Both the position numbers and the translations under genes were made by a program. The notes under the pieces were generated by a model. The model saw nothing but the letters and a program-made list of their open reading frames with translations, made no database searches and was not told where the DNA came from. Positions 18,236 through 27,916 of a DNA stretch of 64,000 nucleotides are shown here, piece by piece; within the stretch, counting starts at the first letter, position 1, and every line of letters starts with the position of its first letter. Source of the stretch: Oxalobacteraceae bacterium (lineage in GTDB: Bacteria > Pseudomonadota > Gammaproteobacteria > Burkholderiales > Burkholderiaceae_D); NCBI GenBank assembly GCA_027490255.1, contig JAIXYM010000010.1, positions 1 through 64,000 of the forward strand, given 5' to 3'.

Positions 18236-18908
18236 GCAAGGTCGATTGAATCTCTATCTGAAATCATTGGGGTCGCATAGAACGGCGCGGCTTCTGCAAT
18301 CGCTGATCGTGACCGTGGTGCTGTTCATCAGCAGCCATGCAGCGCCGGCGTATTCTGCATCAAAAACCCTGCTCGTGCTCGGCGACAGCCTCTCCGCCGA
18401 GTACGGCTTGCCGCGCGATAGTGGATGGGTTTACCTTTTGCAGCAACAGCTGCGCAAGGAAAAATACGACCTGACGCTTGTCAACGCCAGTATCAGCGGC
18501 GAGACCACCTCGGGTGGAAAATCTCGATTGCCTTCGCTGCTGCAGCAACATAAGCCTGCCTTGGTGCTGATCGAACTGGGTGGTAACGATGGTTTACGTG
18601 GACTGTCATTGGCCGCTACCCAAGCCAATCTGCGAGAGATGATGGCGATGAGTACGGCCAGCGGTGCAAAAATCATTCTTGTCGGTATGCGTGTGCCGCC
18701 GAATTATGGTGTCGATTACAGCAAACGCTTTGCCGCGATGTACCAGGGTCTAGGACGTGAAAAGAATGTCAGGCTGGTCCCGTTTCTTCTACAGGGTCTG
18801 GATAACACTGAACTATTTTTCCAGCCCGACCGTATTCATCCCAACCAGCGTGCCCAAGCGATCATGATGGAGAACGTCTGGCAAATCCTGAAACCCATGC
18901 TGCGATAA
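18234..18908 (+). CDS. tesA: Periplasmic arylesterase / thioesterase I, TesA-like GDSL hydrolase
   Basis: An SGNH hydrolase of 224 residues. Residues 1-41 form a long signal sequence with hydrophobic core LIVTVVLFISS and a likely cleavage after PAYSA. The nucleophile is S52 in GDSLSAEYG; the oxyanion residues are in ELGGNDGLRG, and the catalytic Asp/His pair is in PDRIHPN. It hydrolyses acyl-CoA, ester or lysophospholipid bonds in the periplasm. The ATG was chosen because the signal peptide begins shortly after; a TTG at 18246 would also work. It is divergent from the YbbA-like gene with overlapping start codons and is followed by mnmH after 9 bases. Confidence 0.92.
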   Translation: MQGRLNLYLKSLGSHRTARLLQSLIVTVVLFISSHAAPAYSASKTLLVLGDSLSAEYGLPRDSGWVYLLQQQLRKEKYDLTLVNASISGETTSGGKSRLPSLLQQHKPALVLIELGGNDGLRGLSLAATQANLREMMAMSTASGAKIILVGMRVPPNYGVDYSKRFAAMYQGLGREKNVRLVPFLLQGLDNTELFFQPDRIHPNQRAQAIMMENVWQILKPMLR

Positions 18909-18917
18909 AATTCGTTA

Positions 18918-19988
18918 ATGAAATATCCCGCATTGCTGGCCGCCGGCGACGTACTCGCGCATCTGGACGACTACGACAGCATCATTGACGTTCGCTCCGA
19001 GTCAGAATTCGCTCTCGATCATGTACCGGGAGCGATCAATTGTCCCGTTCTGAATGACGCTGAGCGCGCGCAGGTGGGCACTATCTACAAACAGAACAGC
19101 GCGTTCGAAGCGAAAAAAATCGGTGCTGCGCTGGTCGCTAAAAACATTGCGCTGCACTTGCAGCAAACACTTGCAGACAAACCCCGCGACTGGAAACCGC
19201 TGATCTATTGCTGGCGCGGTGGTAATCGCAGTGGTGCCATGGCCCATATCCTGGCGAAAATCGGCTGGCCAGCAGTGCAGCTGGATGGGGGCTATCGCGA
19301 ATATCGTCGCGGCGTGCTGAGCTTGCTGGATTCCGAGCCAGACACACTCTCTTTTCGCGTTATCTGTGGCACCACCGGTAGCGGTAAAAGCAGGTTACTG
19401 ACGTCGCTGGCCAATGAAGGCGCTCAGGTCCTCGATCTCGAGCAGTTAGCGGCGCATCGCGGTTCCGTACTGGGCGGCATTCCGGGTGAGCCACAACCCT
19501 CACAGAAAATGTTTGAAAGCCTTATCTGGCAAAAGCTTCGAAGCTTCACCGCAGTGCGCCCTGTCTACGTGGAATCGGAAAGCAGAAAAATCGGCAATCT
19601 GCGCGTGCCTGAAAAACTGATGGACAAAGTGCGCGCGTCTGACTGTGTGCATTTACAGACGAGCATCGCCGACAGAGTGGCCTTGCTTATCGAAGATTAT
19701 CCGCATCTTGTCGCGGACAGCACATTGCTCGGGGGGCAGCTGGACCATCTGGTGGCACTACACGGTCATGCAAAAATCCGCACGTGGCGAGATATGGCGC
19801 AGACCGGCGAGATTTCCAGATTGGTTGAAGAGCTACTGGCCCAGCATTACGATCCGGCGTATCTGCGGTCAATAGAAAGAAATTTCAGTGGGTATGCGCA
19901 GGCGCGATTGCTGGCACTCGAGGATATTTCTGGTGGGGCTTTTGTCAAAGCGACGAAAGAACTGCTGGCCGACGAAATGGCGAATTAA
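18918..19988 (+). CDS. mnmH: tRNA 2-selenouridine/geranyl-2-thiouridine synthase MnmH
   Basis: Replaces sulfur by selenium at the wobble uridine of Lys, Glu and Gln tRNAs, passing through a geranylated intermediate. The 356 residues comprise an N-terminal rhodanese domain, with the catalytic C98 in YCWRGGNRSG, and a C-terminal P-loop domain with GTTGSGKS at 151-158. Both active-site elements are intact and the length is normal. It follows tesA by 9 bases and is probably cotranscribed. Function requires selenophosphate from SelD, which is not in this window; without SelD the enzyme could still make the geranylated form. Confidence 0.94.
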   Translation: MKYPALLAAGDVLAHLDDYDSIIDVRSESEFALDHVPGAINCPVLNDAERAQVGTIYKQNSAFEAKKIGAALVAKNIALHLQQTLADKPRDWKPLIYCWRGGNRSGAMAHILAKIGWPAVQLDGGYREYRRGVLSLLDSEPDTLSFRVICGTTGSGKSRLLTSLANEGAQVLDLEQLAAHRGSVLGGIPGEPQPSQKMFESLIWQKLRSFTAVRPVYVESESRKIGNLRVPEKLMDKVRASDCVHLQTSIADRVALLIEDYPHLVADSTLLGGQLDHLVALHGHAKIRTWRDMAQTGEISRLVEELLAQHYDPAYLRSIERNFSGYAQARLLALEDISGGAFVKATKELLADEMAN

Positions 19989-20057
19989 TGAGAGGCAGAG
20001 ACGACTTGTTGAAGTAGCTTCGCCTTAAAAATTACCGAAGGGGTTGGAGGCTAAACG

Positions 20058-20141
20058 AAAGACGCTGGATCCCGGCCCGCGCCGGGATGACTATGGAAGG
20101 TCTGTTGGCCTCAAATTAATCATCAGCTGTCCAGCGTCTTT
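20058..20141. repeat. Palindromic repeat element (REP or MITE-like)
   Basis: An 84-base structure between mnmH and ppiD. The outer arms are a perfect 12-bp inverted repeat (20058-20069 with 20130-20141). Just inside the left arm is a perfect 8-bp hairpin, ATCCCGGC pairing with GCCGGGAT at 20069-20088 with a four-base loop. The GCTGGATCCCGG..CCGGGATGAC core is the type of extragenic palindrome that occurs in many copies in proteobacterial genomes. No coding frame is present. Copy number cannot be seen from one window. Confidence 0.75.
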
Positions 20142-20182
20142 GCTTTATGCAGCACACCTTCTTACGCCAAACCTAGGTCGAC

Positions 20183-20215
20183 AAAAAGCGGGGCTCTCGA
20201 CTAGCAAAGCCCCGC
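20183..20215 (-). terminator. Rho-independent terminator after ppiD
   Basis: An 8-bp GC-rich stem (20188-20195 with 20208-20215) with a 12-base loop, followed on the minus strand by five T. It lies 11 bases past the ppiD stop. Confidence 0.85.
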
Positions 20216-20225
20216 CTTGTACAAC

Positions 20226-22142
20226 TTATTGTGCGGGTGGCGCCGATTTGGCCGCAACAGGCTTGAGAATTTCTGCCTTAGCGCGCTTCTTGATAATGTC
20301 GAGATAAGCCGCCATTTCCTGAGACGCCAAAAATTCATCCACCTGCTGCTGCTCGGCCTTGCGTGCCTCTTCGTCGATGACATCATCGTTGATCTTGTTC
20401 ACCCGATAGATGGCGTAACCGCGACCAGCAACAGGCACACCAACGTAAGCCGGCAGTTTACTTGCATCTACCTTCATGATGGCAGTGACCGCGGCGGGCG
20501 ATAAGCCTGCCGTGTTGTTCCTTGAGACAGATTTTCCAGCGCCAAAGTCGGCACTACTACCTCCACGCAACTCGACCAAACGCGCTTCGCCGGCTTTCAC
20601 TGCAAGCTTCTCGGATTCCACACCAATCAGGCGCTCCTCGATCACTGGACGAACTTCAGAGACCGGGATTTTCGCCACCGGTTTATGCTCAACAACCCGG
20701 CCTGCAATCAGCACACTCGAGCCTACCTCGATGGCTTCTGTGTTGCGCTTTGCGCGAATGGCATCGTCAGAAAAAATCGCGGTGAGGAACTTCGGCTGGT
20801 TATACGCCGCCGTTTTCGGCAATGAAGGATTCGTCTTGCGGGTAAGGTTTTGTGCCGACTCAATTTTCAGTCCGAGCTTGTCTGCGACGGGCTTCAGACT
20901 ATCGGATTGTTCATAGACCATGTTGGAGAAAATCTCTGCCATTTCGCTATATTTTTTACCCGCCTGCTGACGCTTGATATCTGCCGCAATAGTCGCTTTG
21001 ACCTCAGCGAGCTCGCGGGTGGCAGGGGCTTTGATGCCCGTCACGCGAATGATGTGAAAACCAAAATCCGATTGAACCAGTCCACTGATCTCACCTTCTT
21101 TCAGCGCAAACACCGAGTCCTCGAACGGCTTGACCATGTCACCTTTACCAAAGAAGTTCAAGTCACCACCCCGCTCGGCCGAAACGCTATCCTGGGAATT
21201 TTCTTTTGCAAGCTTCGCAAAGTCAGCTGGATTCTTACGTATTTGCTCAAGTATTTTTTCTGCTTTCGCCTTGGCTGAAGCCTTGTCTGCAGCGGAAGCG
21301 TCCTTGGATGCATTAATCAAAATATGACTAGCACGACGCTGCTCTGATGTTTTGTAGCGTGCGATATTCTGATCGTAGAAGGTTTTGATGTCCGCATCAG
21401 ACACCTCAATTCGTGACTCGACAACTTGCGGAGACAACACCAGATATTCGATTTTGACAGTTTCCGGCACTTCGAATTGCGCGCTATTCTTGTTATAGAA
21501 CTCATTGACCATCGCGTCCGTCGGCTTGACCTGGCCTTTGAAATCCTGCCAGCCAATTGACAGTTCCTGCACCTCGCGCACTTGCTGGTTGAGTGAGGTG
21601 ATGCGAGCCGCTACTGTTTTCGATGCAAACGCGCTGTTTTGAATGGAGAGATTCACCTGCTGCATCGCCAATTCATGGCGCAGATTGGCTTCAAACCGTT
21701 CTGGTGTCATACCTTGAGCAGACAGCAGTGCCTGATACCGCTGCTTGTTGAAACTGCCATCAGGATTGGTCAGTCCCTGAATCTCAAGAATGGTGCTGCG
21801 CAACTGATCGTCGGATACTGTAAAGTTATTTTTGTTGACGTGAGATGACAATGCCTTCTGCGCCAGCAATCCTTCCAGCGTGCCTTGGCGCGCTTCGGGC
21901 GTATCGAACATAGATGGATTGAACTGATCGCCGAACATTTGACGGAAACGTTCAAGCTGACGTGCCTGTGCAGCGTCCCACTCGCGCTGCGAGACATCCT
22001 GCCCGTCCACCTTGGCAACGGCAGGCTCACGGTCAGACATGCTGATATAGCTTTCCAGCCCGACAAACGCAAAAGAAGGAACAATAATCAGCAGCAGCAA
22101 AAACTGCATCAGTCGGCGGTGGGTGCGAATGAATTCAAACAT
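20226..22142 (-). CDS. ppiD: Periplasmic folding chaperone / peptidyl-prolyl isomerase PpiD
   Basis: A 638-residue membrane-anchored chaperone that meets proteins leaving the Sec translocon. The N-terminus has one membrane anchor (residues about 13-30, MQFLLLLIIVPSFAFVGLES), followed by a SurA-type helical chaperone region and a parvulin domain around 265-365 (RRASHILINAS, GGDLNFFGKG, DFGFHIIRV). A long C-terminal region completes the family length. The gene follows hupB and two tRNA genes, the standard betaproteobacterial order, but the tRNA terminator upstream implies a separate ppiD promoter. Confidence 0.95.
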   Translation of the reverse strand: MFEFIRTHRRLMQFLLLLIIVPSFAFVGLESYISMSDREPAVAKVDGQDVSQREWDAAQARQLERFRQMFGDQFNPSMFDTPEARQGTLEGLLAQKALSSHVNKNNFTVSDDQLRSTILEIQGLTNPDGSFNKQRYQALLSAQGMTPERFEANLRHELAMQQVNLSIQNSAFASKTVAARITSLNQQVREVQELSIGWQDFKGQVKPTDAMVNEFYNKNSAQFEVPETVKIEYLVLSPQVVESRIEVSDADIKTFYDQNIARYKTSEQRRASHILINASKDASAADKASAKAKAEKILEQIRKNPADFAKLAKENSQDSVSAERGGDLNFFGKGDMVKPFEDSVFALKEGEISGLVQSDFGFHIIRVTGIKAPATRELAEVKATIAADIKRQQAGKKYSEMAEIFSNMVYEQSDSLKPVADKLGLKIESAQNLTRKTNPSLPKTAAYNQPKFLTAIFSDDAIRAKRNTEAIEVGSSVLIAGRVVEHKPVAKIPVSEVRPVIEERLIGVESEKLAVKAGEARLVELRGGSSADFGAGKSVSRNNTAGLSPAAVTAIMKVDASKLPAYVGVPVAGRGYAIYRVNKINDDVIDEEARKAEQQQVDEFLASQEMAAYLDIIKKRAKAEILKPVAAKSAPPAQ

Positions 22143-22250
22143 GGTCGGTCTGATGTCTCCCGCCCTGTGTGGGCGTTTGTCTTTGTCGGGTTGTTACTGA
22201 GTACCTTGCGACTCGGGCTACATGCCTGAAGAGCGACAGGGCACCATATG

Positions 22251-22280
22251 AAAAAAGGCGAACACAGGGTTCGCCTTTTT
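22251..22280 (-). terminator. Terminator after the tRNA-Val/tRNA-Asp pair
   Basis: A perfect 12-bp stem (22252-22263 with 22269-22280) with a five-base loop. Both arms end in A or T runs, so it can work in both directions. It lies just downstream of tRNA-Asp on the minus strand. Confidence 0.9.
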
Positions 22281-22286
22281 GGTTTT

Positions 22287-22363
22287 TGGCGGAGTGGACG
22301 GGACTCGAACCCGCGACCCCCGGCGTGACAGGCCGGTATTCTAACCGACTGAACTACCACTCC
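22287..22363 (-). tRNA. tRNA-Asp (anticodon GTC)
   Basis: A 77-base tRNA including an encoded 3' CCA. The acceptor arms GGAGTGG and CCACTCC pair perfectly, the T arm carries GGTTCGAGTCC, and the anticodon GTC is at 22329-22327. It is the second gene of a tRNA-Val/tRNA-Asp pair between hupB and ppiD. Confidence 0.97.
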
Positions 22364-22385
22364 TGAACTGCTATTGCTGACTGGT

Positions 22386-22461
22386 TGGTGGGTGCTGAGA
22401 GGCTCGAACTCCCGACCTACGCCTTGTAAGGGCGCCGCTCTACCAACTGAGCTAAGCACCC
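22386..22461 (-). tRNA. tRNA-Val (anticodon TAC)
   Basis: A 76-base tRNA with encoded CCA. The acceptor stem GGGTGCT/AGCACCC is perfect, the D arm TAGCTCAGTTGGTAGA and T loop GTTCGAG are standard, and the anticodon TAC is at 22428-22426. It is 22 bases upstream of tRNA-Asp and probably in the same transcript. Confidence 0.97.
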
Positions 22462-22533
22462 GCTGAAACTGATTACTATCTGTTTCGCCTTGGCCAGCCA
22501 AGCCCGACGTTTGTCACCACGTCGGAAAAACCA

Positions 22534-22815
22534 CTAGTTTAATGCATCTTTCAAAGCTTTGCCAGGCTTAAATTTTGGCACCTTCGATGCCTTGATCGTA
22601 ATCTCCTGATGCGGTGCGCGCGGATTGCGTCCGATACGCTCTGCACGAGCACTGACGGAGAATGTGCCAAATCCAGCCAGGGTGACAGTACCATCTTGTT
22701 TCAGTGTTGATGTCACAGCCTCGATCACTGCTTCAAGTGCACGGCTGGCGGAAGCTTTTGAAATGTCGGCCGCCTTGGCGATTTCATCAATCAGTTCAGT
22801 TTTGTTCACTGACAT
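22534..22815 (-). CDS. hupB: DNA-binding protein HU-beta
   Basis: A 93-residue nucleoid-associated protein. The ATG at 22815 gives [14 protein letters not shown], the typical HU N-terminus, with AGGGGA just upstream; the frame extends further upstream but that part has no homology to HU. The beta-arm signature [19 protein letters not shown] and the C-terminal helix [14 protein letters not shown] are complete. It lies downstream of lon, as in many proteobacteria, but the strong lon terminator at 23014-23041 means hupB needs its own promoter in the 200 bases between. Confidence 0.97.
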   Translation of the reverse strand: MSVNKTELIDEIAKAADISKASASRALEAVIEAVTSTLKQDGTVTLAGFGTFSVSARAERIGRNPRAPHQEITIKASKVPKFKPGKALKDALN

Positions 22816-22866
22816 TCCCCTAGAATATGTTGTTGGATTTTGCGGCAGAAGATTTGTCTTGTAAGC

Positions 22867-22880
22867 CGGCCGTACGGCCG
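22867..22880. repeat. 14-bp perfect palindrome in the hupB leader
   Basis: CGGCCGTACGGCCG, about 50 bases upstream of the hupB ATG. It could be an operator or an mRNA hairpin; the sequence alone does not decide. Confidence 0.5.
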
Positions 22881-23013
22881 CAGGATTTCCTGCAGCGGCT
22901 ATTAGACAAGTGGCGATCATTGGTGTCAAGAAATTTACCGATAACGCTTTCCTTAATCGCACTTCAGACGGTGAACTTCTGTCAAACCGTTAACTCTGTA
23001 AAAATTTTGCATC

Positions 23014-23041
23014 AAAAAAGCGCCCCAAAGGGCGCTTTTTT
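23014..23041 (-). terminator. Rho-independent terminator after lon
   Basis: A perfect 12-bp stem (23014-23025 with 23030-23041) with a four-base loop; the arms end in six A and six T, so it is active on the minus strand after lon and possibly in both directions. Confidence 0.92.
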
Positions 23042-23069
23042 TCAAACAATGGATTGACTCAGTCCCGGT

Positions 23070-25484
23070 TCAGTGCTTGACAACCACGGGATCAGTCGGA
23101 CTTTCGGCAGCAGCCACTGCCGCTGCCGGCGCAACTTCTTCGTCCGTCAAAGGTACAGGCTGACGCTCGAGCGCTATGTCGAGCACCTTTTCAATCCAGC
23201 GAACCGGAATGATTTCAAGTCGACTTTTCACGTTATCAGGTATCTCGGCAAGATCCTTCACATTTTGTTCAGGAATAAGTACGACCTTGATACCACCACG
23301 CAGTGCAGCAAGAAGTTTTTCTTTAAGGCCGCCAATAGGAAGCACTTCACCACGAAGCGTGATTTCACCCGTCATAGCAACATCTGCACGCACCGGAATG
23401 CCCGAGAACGTTGACACCAATGCAGTGGTCATCGCAATACCTGCTGATGGACCATCCTTGGGTGTGGCGCCTTCAGGCACATGGATATGAATGTCGGTCT
23501 TGTCGAAGACATCGCTTTTGATACCAAGTATTTTTGCGCGACTGCGCACGACGGTACGAGCTGCCTCGATTGATTCTTTCATCACATCACCGAGCGTGCC
23601 GGTGCGAATGACATTACCTTTGCCGGGCATAGTCATCGACTCGATCGTCAGCAGATCTCCGCCGACCTCGGTCCAGGCAAGACCGACTACCTGACCAATC
23701 TGATTTTCCTTGTCAGCGACGCCAAAGTCATAGCGACGCACACCCAGGAATTTGCCCAGATTTTTGCCTGTCACCGTAATCTTCTTTTCCTGCTTGGTCA
23801 GCAACAGCATCTTGACAACTTTGCGGCAGATCTTGGAAATTTCGCGATCCAGCGATCGCACACCCGCCTCACGCGTGTAGTAACGAATGATGTCGCGCAC
23901 CGCTGATTCGGCAACTGAAATTTCGCTGTCCTTCAGACCATTGTTCTTGATCTGTTTTGGCAACAGATAGCGCTGAGCGATGTTGGTCTTCTCGTCTTCG
24001 GTATAGCCCGACAAGCGGATCACTTCCATACGATCCAAAAGCGCAGCGGGGATATTGTAGGAGTTAGCTGTCGCAACGAACATCACATCGGACAGATCGA
24101 AGTCGACCTCAACGTAATGATCGCCAAAGGTGTGGTTCTGCTCCGGATCCAGTACCTCCAGCAGGGCTGAGGCAGGATCGCCACGGAAATCTTGTCCCAG
24201 CTTGTCAATTTCATCGAGCAGGAACAATGGGTTGCGCACACCCGACTTGGTCAGACTCTGCAGAATCTTGCCTGGCATTGAGCCAATGTAGGTGCGGCGA
24301 TGACCACGAATCTCCGCCTCATCACGCACGCCACCAAGTGCCATACGAACAAATTTTCGATTTGTCGCACGCGCGATCGACTGCCCGAGCGATGTCTTGC
24401 CTACGCCAGGAGGGCCGACGAAGCAAAGAATCGGCGCCTTAACTTTTTCGACGCGCTGCTGCACGGCGAGGTATTCCAGAATACGTTCCTTGATTTTATC
24501 CAGTCCGTAGTGATCGTCCTCGAGCACTTTCTCTGCATGAGAGAGATCATTATTAACCTTGGATTTTTTCTTCCACGGCAAGCCAATAAGGACGTCAATG
24601 TAATTACGAACTACGGTCGCTTCAGCAGACATCGGCGACATTAGCTTAAGTTTTTTCAGTTCGGACTGCGCCTTTTCACGCGCCTCTTTTGGCATCTTGG
24701 CCGCGATGATTTTCTTGTCGAGCTCTTCAAGGTCCGCACCCTCTTCGCCCTCACCGAGTTCTTTCTGAATCGCTTTGACTTGCTCGTTCAGATAGTACTC
24801 ACGCTGTGATTTTTCCATCTGGCGCTTGACGCGACCACGGATACGCTTCTCCACCTGCAGAATGTCGAGTTCAGCTTCTAGCTGACCCAGCAAATGTTCG
24901 TGACGCTTGGCTACGTTAAAAATTTCGAGGATGACTTGTTTCTGTTCCAGCTTCAGGGGCAGATGCGCTGCAATGGTGTCAGCGAGACGTCCGGCGTCAT
25001 CGATGCCAGCCAGCGAGGTCAGGATTTCAGGCGGGATTTTTTTGTTGAGTTTGACGTACTGGTCAAACTGCTGAACGATGGCACGACGCATCGCCTCGAC
25101 TTCGGATTCATCACCCGCCTCTGAGTCGACCGGCGAAAGGTCTGCCACGAAATGGGTATCAGCCTCGCTGATCGCATGAATACGCGCTCGCTGGGCGCCT
25201 TCGACGAGTACTTTGACGGTACCGTCTGGAAGTTTGAGCATCTGCAAGATATTCGCGATGCAGCCGATTTCGTAAATATCATCAGCCGAGGGCTCATCCT
25301 TGGCCGCTGCTTTTTGTGCGGCGAGCATGATGCTCTTGCCCTGCTCCATGGCTGCTTCGAGTGCTTTGATCGATTTCGGGCGTCCCACGAACAGCGGAAT
25401 CACCATATGCGGGAAAACGACGACATCGCGAAGTGGCAGCAAAGGAAGCTGAGTGGGTTCGGAAAATTGTGCAGTCATCGTCAT
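23070..25484 (-). CDS. lon: ATP-dependent protease Lon
   Basis: Cytoplasmic AAA+ serine protease that degrades misfolded and regulatory proteins. From the ATG at 25484 it has 804 residues. The start was chosen because AAAGG lies upstream and [20 protein letters not shown] matches family N-termini; a longer form from 25514 lacks a ribosome site. Order: LAN substrate domain, coiled coil ([21 protein letters not shown]), AAA+ module with Walker A GPPGVGKT near residue 356, and protease domain with the catalytic serine in [12 protein letters not shown] near 678 and lysine in GLKEKLLAA. It lies in the tig-clpP-clpX-lon-hupB block and ends at a terminator. Confidence 0.97.
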   Translation of the reverse strand: MTMTAQFSEPTQLPLLPLRDVVVFPHMVIPLFVGRPKSIKALEAAMEQGKSIMLAAQKAAAKDEPSADDIYEIGCIANILQMLKLPDGTVKVLVEGAQRARIHAISEADTHFVADLSPVDSEAGDESEVEAMRRAIVQQFDQYVKLNKKIPPEILTSLAGIDDAGRLADTIAAHLPLKLEQKQVILEIFNVAKRHEHLLGQLEAELDILQVEKRIRGRVKRQMEKSQREYYLNEQVKAIQKELGEGEEGADLEELDKKIIAAKMPKEAREKAQSELKKLKLMSPMSAEATVVRNYIDVLIGLPWKKKSKVNNDLSHAEKVLEDDHYGLDKIKERILEYLAVQQRVEKVKAPILCFVGPPGVGKTSLGQSIARATNRKFVRMALGGVRDEAEIRGHRRTYIGSMPGKILQSLTKSGVRNPLFLLDEIDKLGQDFRGDPASALLEVLDPEQNHTFGDHYVEVDFDLSDVMFVATANSYNIPAALLDRMEVIRLSGYTEDEKTNIAQRYLLPKQIKNNGLKDSEISVAESAVRDIIRYYTREAGVRSLDREISKICRKVVKMLLLTKQEKKITVTGKNLGKFLGVRRYDFGVADKENQIGQVVGLAWTEVGGDLLTIESMTMPGKGNVIRTGTLGDVMKESIEAARTVVRSRAKILGIKSDVFDKTDIHIHVPEGATPKDGPSAGIAMTTALVSTFSGIPVRADVAMTGEITLRGEVLPIGGLKEKLLAALRGGIKVVLIPEQNVKDLAEIPDNVKSRLEIIPVRWIEKVLDIALERQPVPLTDEEVAPAAAVAAAESPTDPVVVKH

Positions 25485-25663
25485 GGCGAGCCTTTTGAAA
25501 AACCTGTGATTCATATTGGCACGTTACTGCCGATCACAAGGCCTGTGTTCAACAATAGTTACATTACCGCGCTTGGTTGCCTTTTCTAGCGTGATTTCAG
25601 GTCACTTTTGTTAAAAATCGACCATCAAGCACAAATACCTAAGCGCTCCAGGAAAAAACTAAC

Positions 25664-25699
25664 AAAAAAAGCCACACGAGAGCCTTCCCGGTGGCTTTT
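25664..25699 (-). terminator. Rho-independent terminator between clpX and lon
   Basis: A 9-bp stem AAAAGCCAC/GTGGCTTTT (25667-25675 with 25691-25699), a 15-base loop, and seven T downstream on the minus strand. It separates the clpX transcript from lon. Confidence 0.85.
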
Positions 25700-25800
25700 C
25701 AATCGAAGCCCGTGTGCATTGTTGTTGACAGGGATTGTACTGCGTTTGTTCAGACAACTGATGAGAAGCCCTGATTTTTACAAGTTTCTTGTGAGTTTTG

Positions 25801-25824
25801 CCCGGTTTTTAGCTAAAAACCGGG
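25801..25824. repeat. 24-bp perfect palindrome downstream of clpX
   Basis: CCCGGTTTTTAG and its exact complement CTAAAAACCGGG meet without a spacer, 19 bases after the clpX stop. Six T follow on the plus strand but not on the minus strand, so as a terminator it is oriented against clpX. Confidence 0.8.
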
Positions 25825-25842
25825 TATTTTTTACAAGATCGC

Positions 25843-27111
25843 CTATTTCGCACCCGAGACTTTTTGAGGCTCGTGGTAAATCAGCAAGGGCTTGGCGCCG
25901 TTGGTGATGGTATTTTCATCAATGACCACTTTGGCAACGTTTTGCTGATTCGGCAATTCGAACATCACGTCGAGCAGAGAGTGCTCCACGATCGAGCGAA
26001 GACCGCGCGCGCCAGTTTTGCGGGCCAGCGCCTTCTTTGCGATCGCGTGCAGTGCACCGGGTCGCACCTCGAGTTCTGCGCCTTCCATTTCCAAGAGCTT
26101 CGCGTACTGCTTGATAAGCGCATTTTTCGGCTCAAGCAGAATCTGGATCAGCGCATCTTCGGTCAGCTCCGAGAGCGTAGCAACAACAGGCAATCGGCCG
26201 ACGAGTTCTGGAATCAGACCAAATTTAATCAGATCCTCAGGCTCGGCATCCATCATCACTTCGCTGGCACTGCGCTGGCTCTGGCTCTTTACATTGGCCG
26301 AGAAACCGATACCACCTTTTTCAGAGCGATCTGAAATGATTTTCGCCAAGCCGTCGAAAGCGCCGCCGCAAATGAACAGAATATTCGTCGTGTCGATCTG
26401 TACGAAGTCCTGATTCGGGTGCTTGCGTCCACCCTGAGGCGGTACCGAGGCCATGGTGCCCTCAATCAGCTTCAGCAGCGCTTGCTGCACGCCTTCGCCT
26501 GAGACATCGCGGGTAATTGACGGGTTGTCCGACTTGCGAGAGATCTTGTCGATTTCGTCTATATAGACGATGCCTTTTTGGGCTTTCTCGACTTCGTAAT
26601 TGCAGTTCTGCAGCAGTTTTTGAATGATGTTTTCAACATCCTCACCTACATAACCCGCTTCAGTCAGCGTCGTCGCATCGGCGATCACAAAGGGAACGTT
26701 CAGCATGCGGGCCAGCGTTTGCGCCAGCAGCGTCTTACCCGAACCTGTGGGACCCACCAGGAGAATATTGCTCTTGGCTAGCTCGACATCATCTTTTTTA
26801 CCCAGATGGCGCAGGCGTTTGTAGTGGTTGTAAACAGCCACTGACAGCGTGCGCTTCGCCGTATCCTGACCAATGACGTACTGGCCAAGCAAATCAAAGA
26901 TTTCTTGGGGTGTAGGCAGATCGGAGCGAGGGCCGGCAACCGACTCCACCGTGGATGCCTCATCACGGATGATGTCGTTGCACAGGTCGATGCATTCATC
27001 ACAAATGAATACAGATGGGCCGGCGATGAGTTTCTTCACCTCGTGCTGGCTCTTGCCGCAAAATGAGCAGTACAGCAACTTTTCCCCGCTGGAGGACTTT
27101 TTCTCTGACAT
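25843..27111 (-). CDS. clpX: ATP-dependent Clp protease ATP-binding subunit ClpX
   Basis: AAA+ unfoldase that recognises tagged substrates and feeds them to ClpP. At 422 residues it has the normal length. The N-terminal zinc-binding domain has C15, C18, C37 and C40; Walker A GPTGSGKT is near residue 119, Walker B is YIDEIDK, and a pore-loop GYVG and ClpP-binding IGF loop (GGIGFSA) are present. The ATG has CAGGATA upstream. It lies 127 bases downstream of clpP and may be transcribed with it or alone. Confidence 0.97.
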   Translation of the reverse strand: MSEKKSSSGEKLLYCSFCGKSQHEVKKLIAGPSVFICDECIDLCNDIIRDEASTVESVAGPRSDLPTPQEIFDLLGQYVIGQDTAKRTLSVAVYNHYKRLRHLGKKDDVELAKSNILLVGPTGSGKTLLAQTLARMLNVPFVIADATTLTEAGYVGEDVENIIQKLLQNCNYEVEKAQKGIVYIDEIDKISRKSDNPSITRDVSGEGVQQALLKLIEGTMASVPPQGGRKHPNQDFVQIDTTNILFICGGAFDGLAKIISDRSEKGGIGFSANVKSQSQRSASEVMMDAEPEDLIKFGLIPELVGRLPVVATLSELTEDALIQILLEPKNALIKQYAKLLEMEGAELEVRPGALHAIAKKALARKTGARGLRSIVEHSLLDVMFELPNQQNVAKVVIDENTITNGAKPLLIYHEPQKVSGAK

Positions 27112-27238
27112 ATCCTGAAGGTTAAGGTGATTTTTTCGTGGATGTTACCTGTGAATCAGGAATCCGTCACGCTTGAGAGTAACAATCTTGCCATGCTGAA
27201 TAGTTGCATAAATACCACTATTCAGCAGCCAGATGCTG

Positions 27239-27868
27239 TCAAGCACGATGTGTAAGCACTTTGTCGATCATTCCGTAGTCAACCGCCTGCTCCGCCGACA
27301 TGAAGTTATCGCGGTCCGTATCTTTGCTGATCTGGTCGATGGTGCGTCCAGTCTTGTCTGCCAGAATCTGGTTCAGACGTTCCCGCAGATAAAGAATCTC
27401 GCGTGCCTGGATCTCGATATCCGCCGCCTGACCCTGTGCGCCACCGAGTGGCTGGTGAATCATGATGCGGGAATTCGGCAGCGAGAAACGTTTGTCTTTT
27501 GCACCTGCTGCGAGCAGGAACGCGCCCATCGAGGCAGCAAGTCCTGTGCAAAGCGTCGAGACATCCGGCTTAATAAATTGCATGGTGTCGTAAATTGCCA
27601 ATCCCGCCGAGACGGATCCGCCGGGTGAATTGATATACAGAGAAATATCCTTGTCGGGATTTTCGCTCTCGAGAAAAAGCAATTGCGCTACGACTAGATT
27701 CGCTGTGTGATCGTTAACTGGGCCAACAAGAAAAATCACTCGCTCTTTAAGCAAGCGAGAATAAATGTCATACGCGCGCTCGCCACGACCACTCTGCTCG
27801 ATCACCATGGGCACCATGCCGAGCATGTCGGTGTCGAGTGCGGATTTACGGTAGGTGCTATCAGTCAT
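27239..27868 (-). CDS. clpP: ATP-dependent Clp protease proteolytic subunit ClpP
   Basis: Barrel-forming serine peptidase that works with ClpX or ClpA. The 209 residues include a short propeptide ahead of [17 protein letters not shown]. The catalytic serine is S113 in [11 protein letters not shown] and the histidine H138 in MIHQPLGG, with the third residue (Asp) following near 187. The gene is between tig and clpX on the same strand; an imperfectly terminating hairpin lies in front of it. Confidence 0.97.
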   Translation of the reverse strand: MTDSTYRKSALDTDMLGMVPMVIEQSGRGERAYDIYSRLLKERVIFLVGPVNDHTANLVVAQLLFLESENPDKDISLYINSPGGSVSAGLAIYDTMQFIKPDVSTLCTGLAASMGAFLLAAGAKDKRFSLPNSRIMIHQPLGGAQGQAADIEIQAREILYLRERLNQILADKTGRTIDQISKDTDRDNFMSAEQAVDYGMIDKVLTHRA

Positions 27869-27916
27869 TGACTTTCTTCCCCGGTAAGAATTTTGATCGG
27901 TCTTCGCTCAAATAAG

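Larger units (their letters stand above)
25485..25842. other. Intergenic region between clpX and lon
   Basis: About 360 bases without a gene. It holds the clpX terminator (25664-25699) and a perfect 24-bp palindrome (25801-25824). The lon promoter must lie between 25485 and 25663. I looked for a heat-shock-type promoter and found no convincing match; CTTGATG near 25626-25632 lacks a matching -10. Confidence 0.6.
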
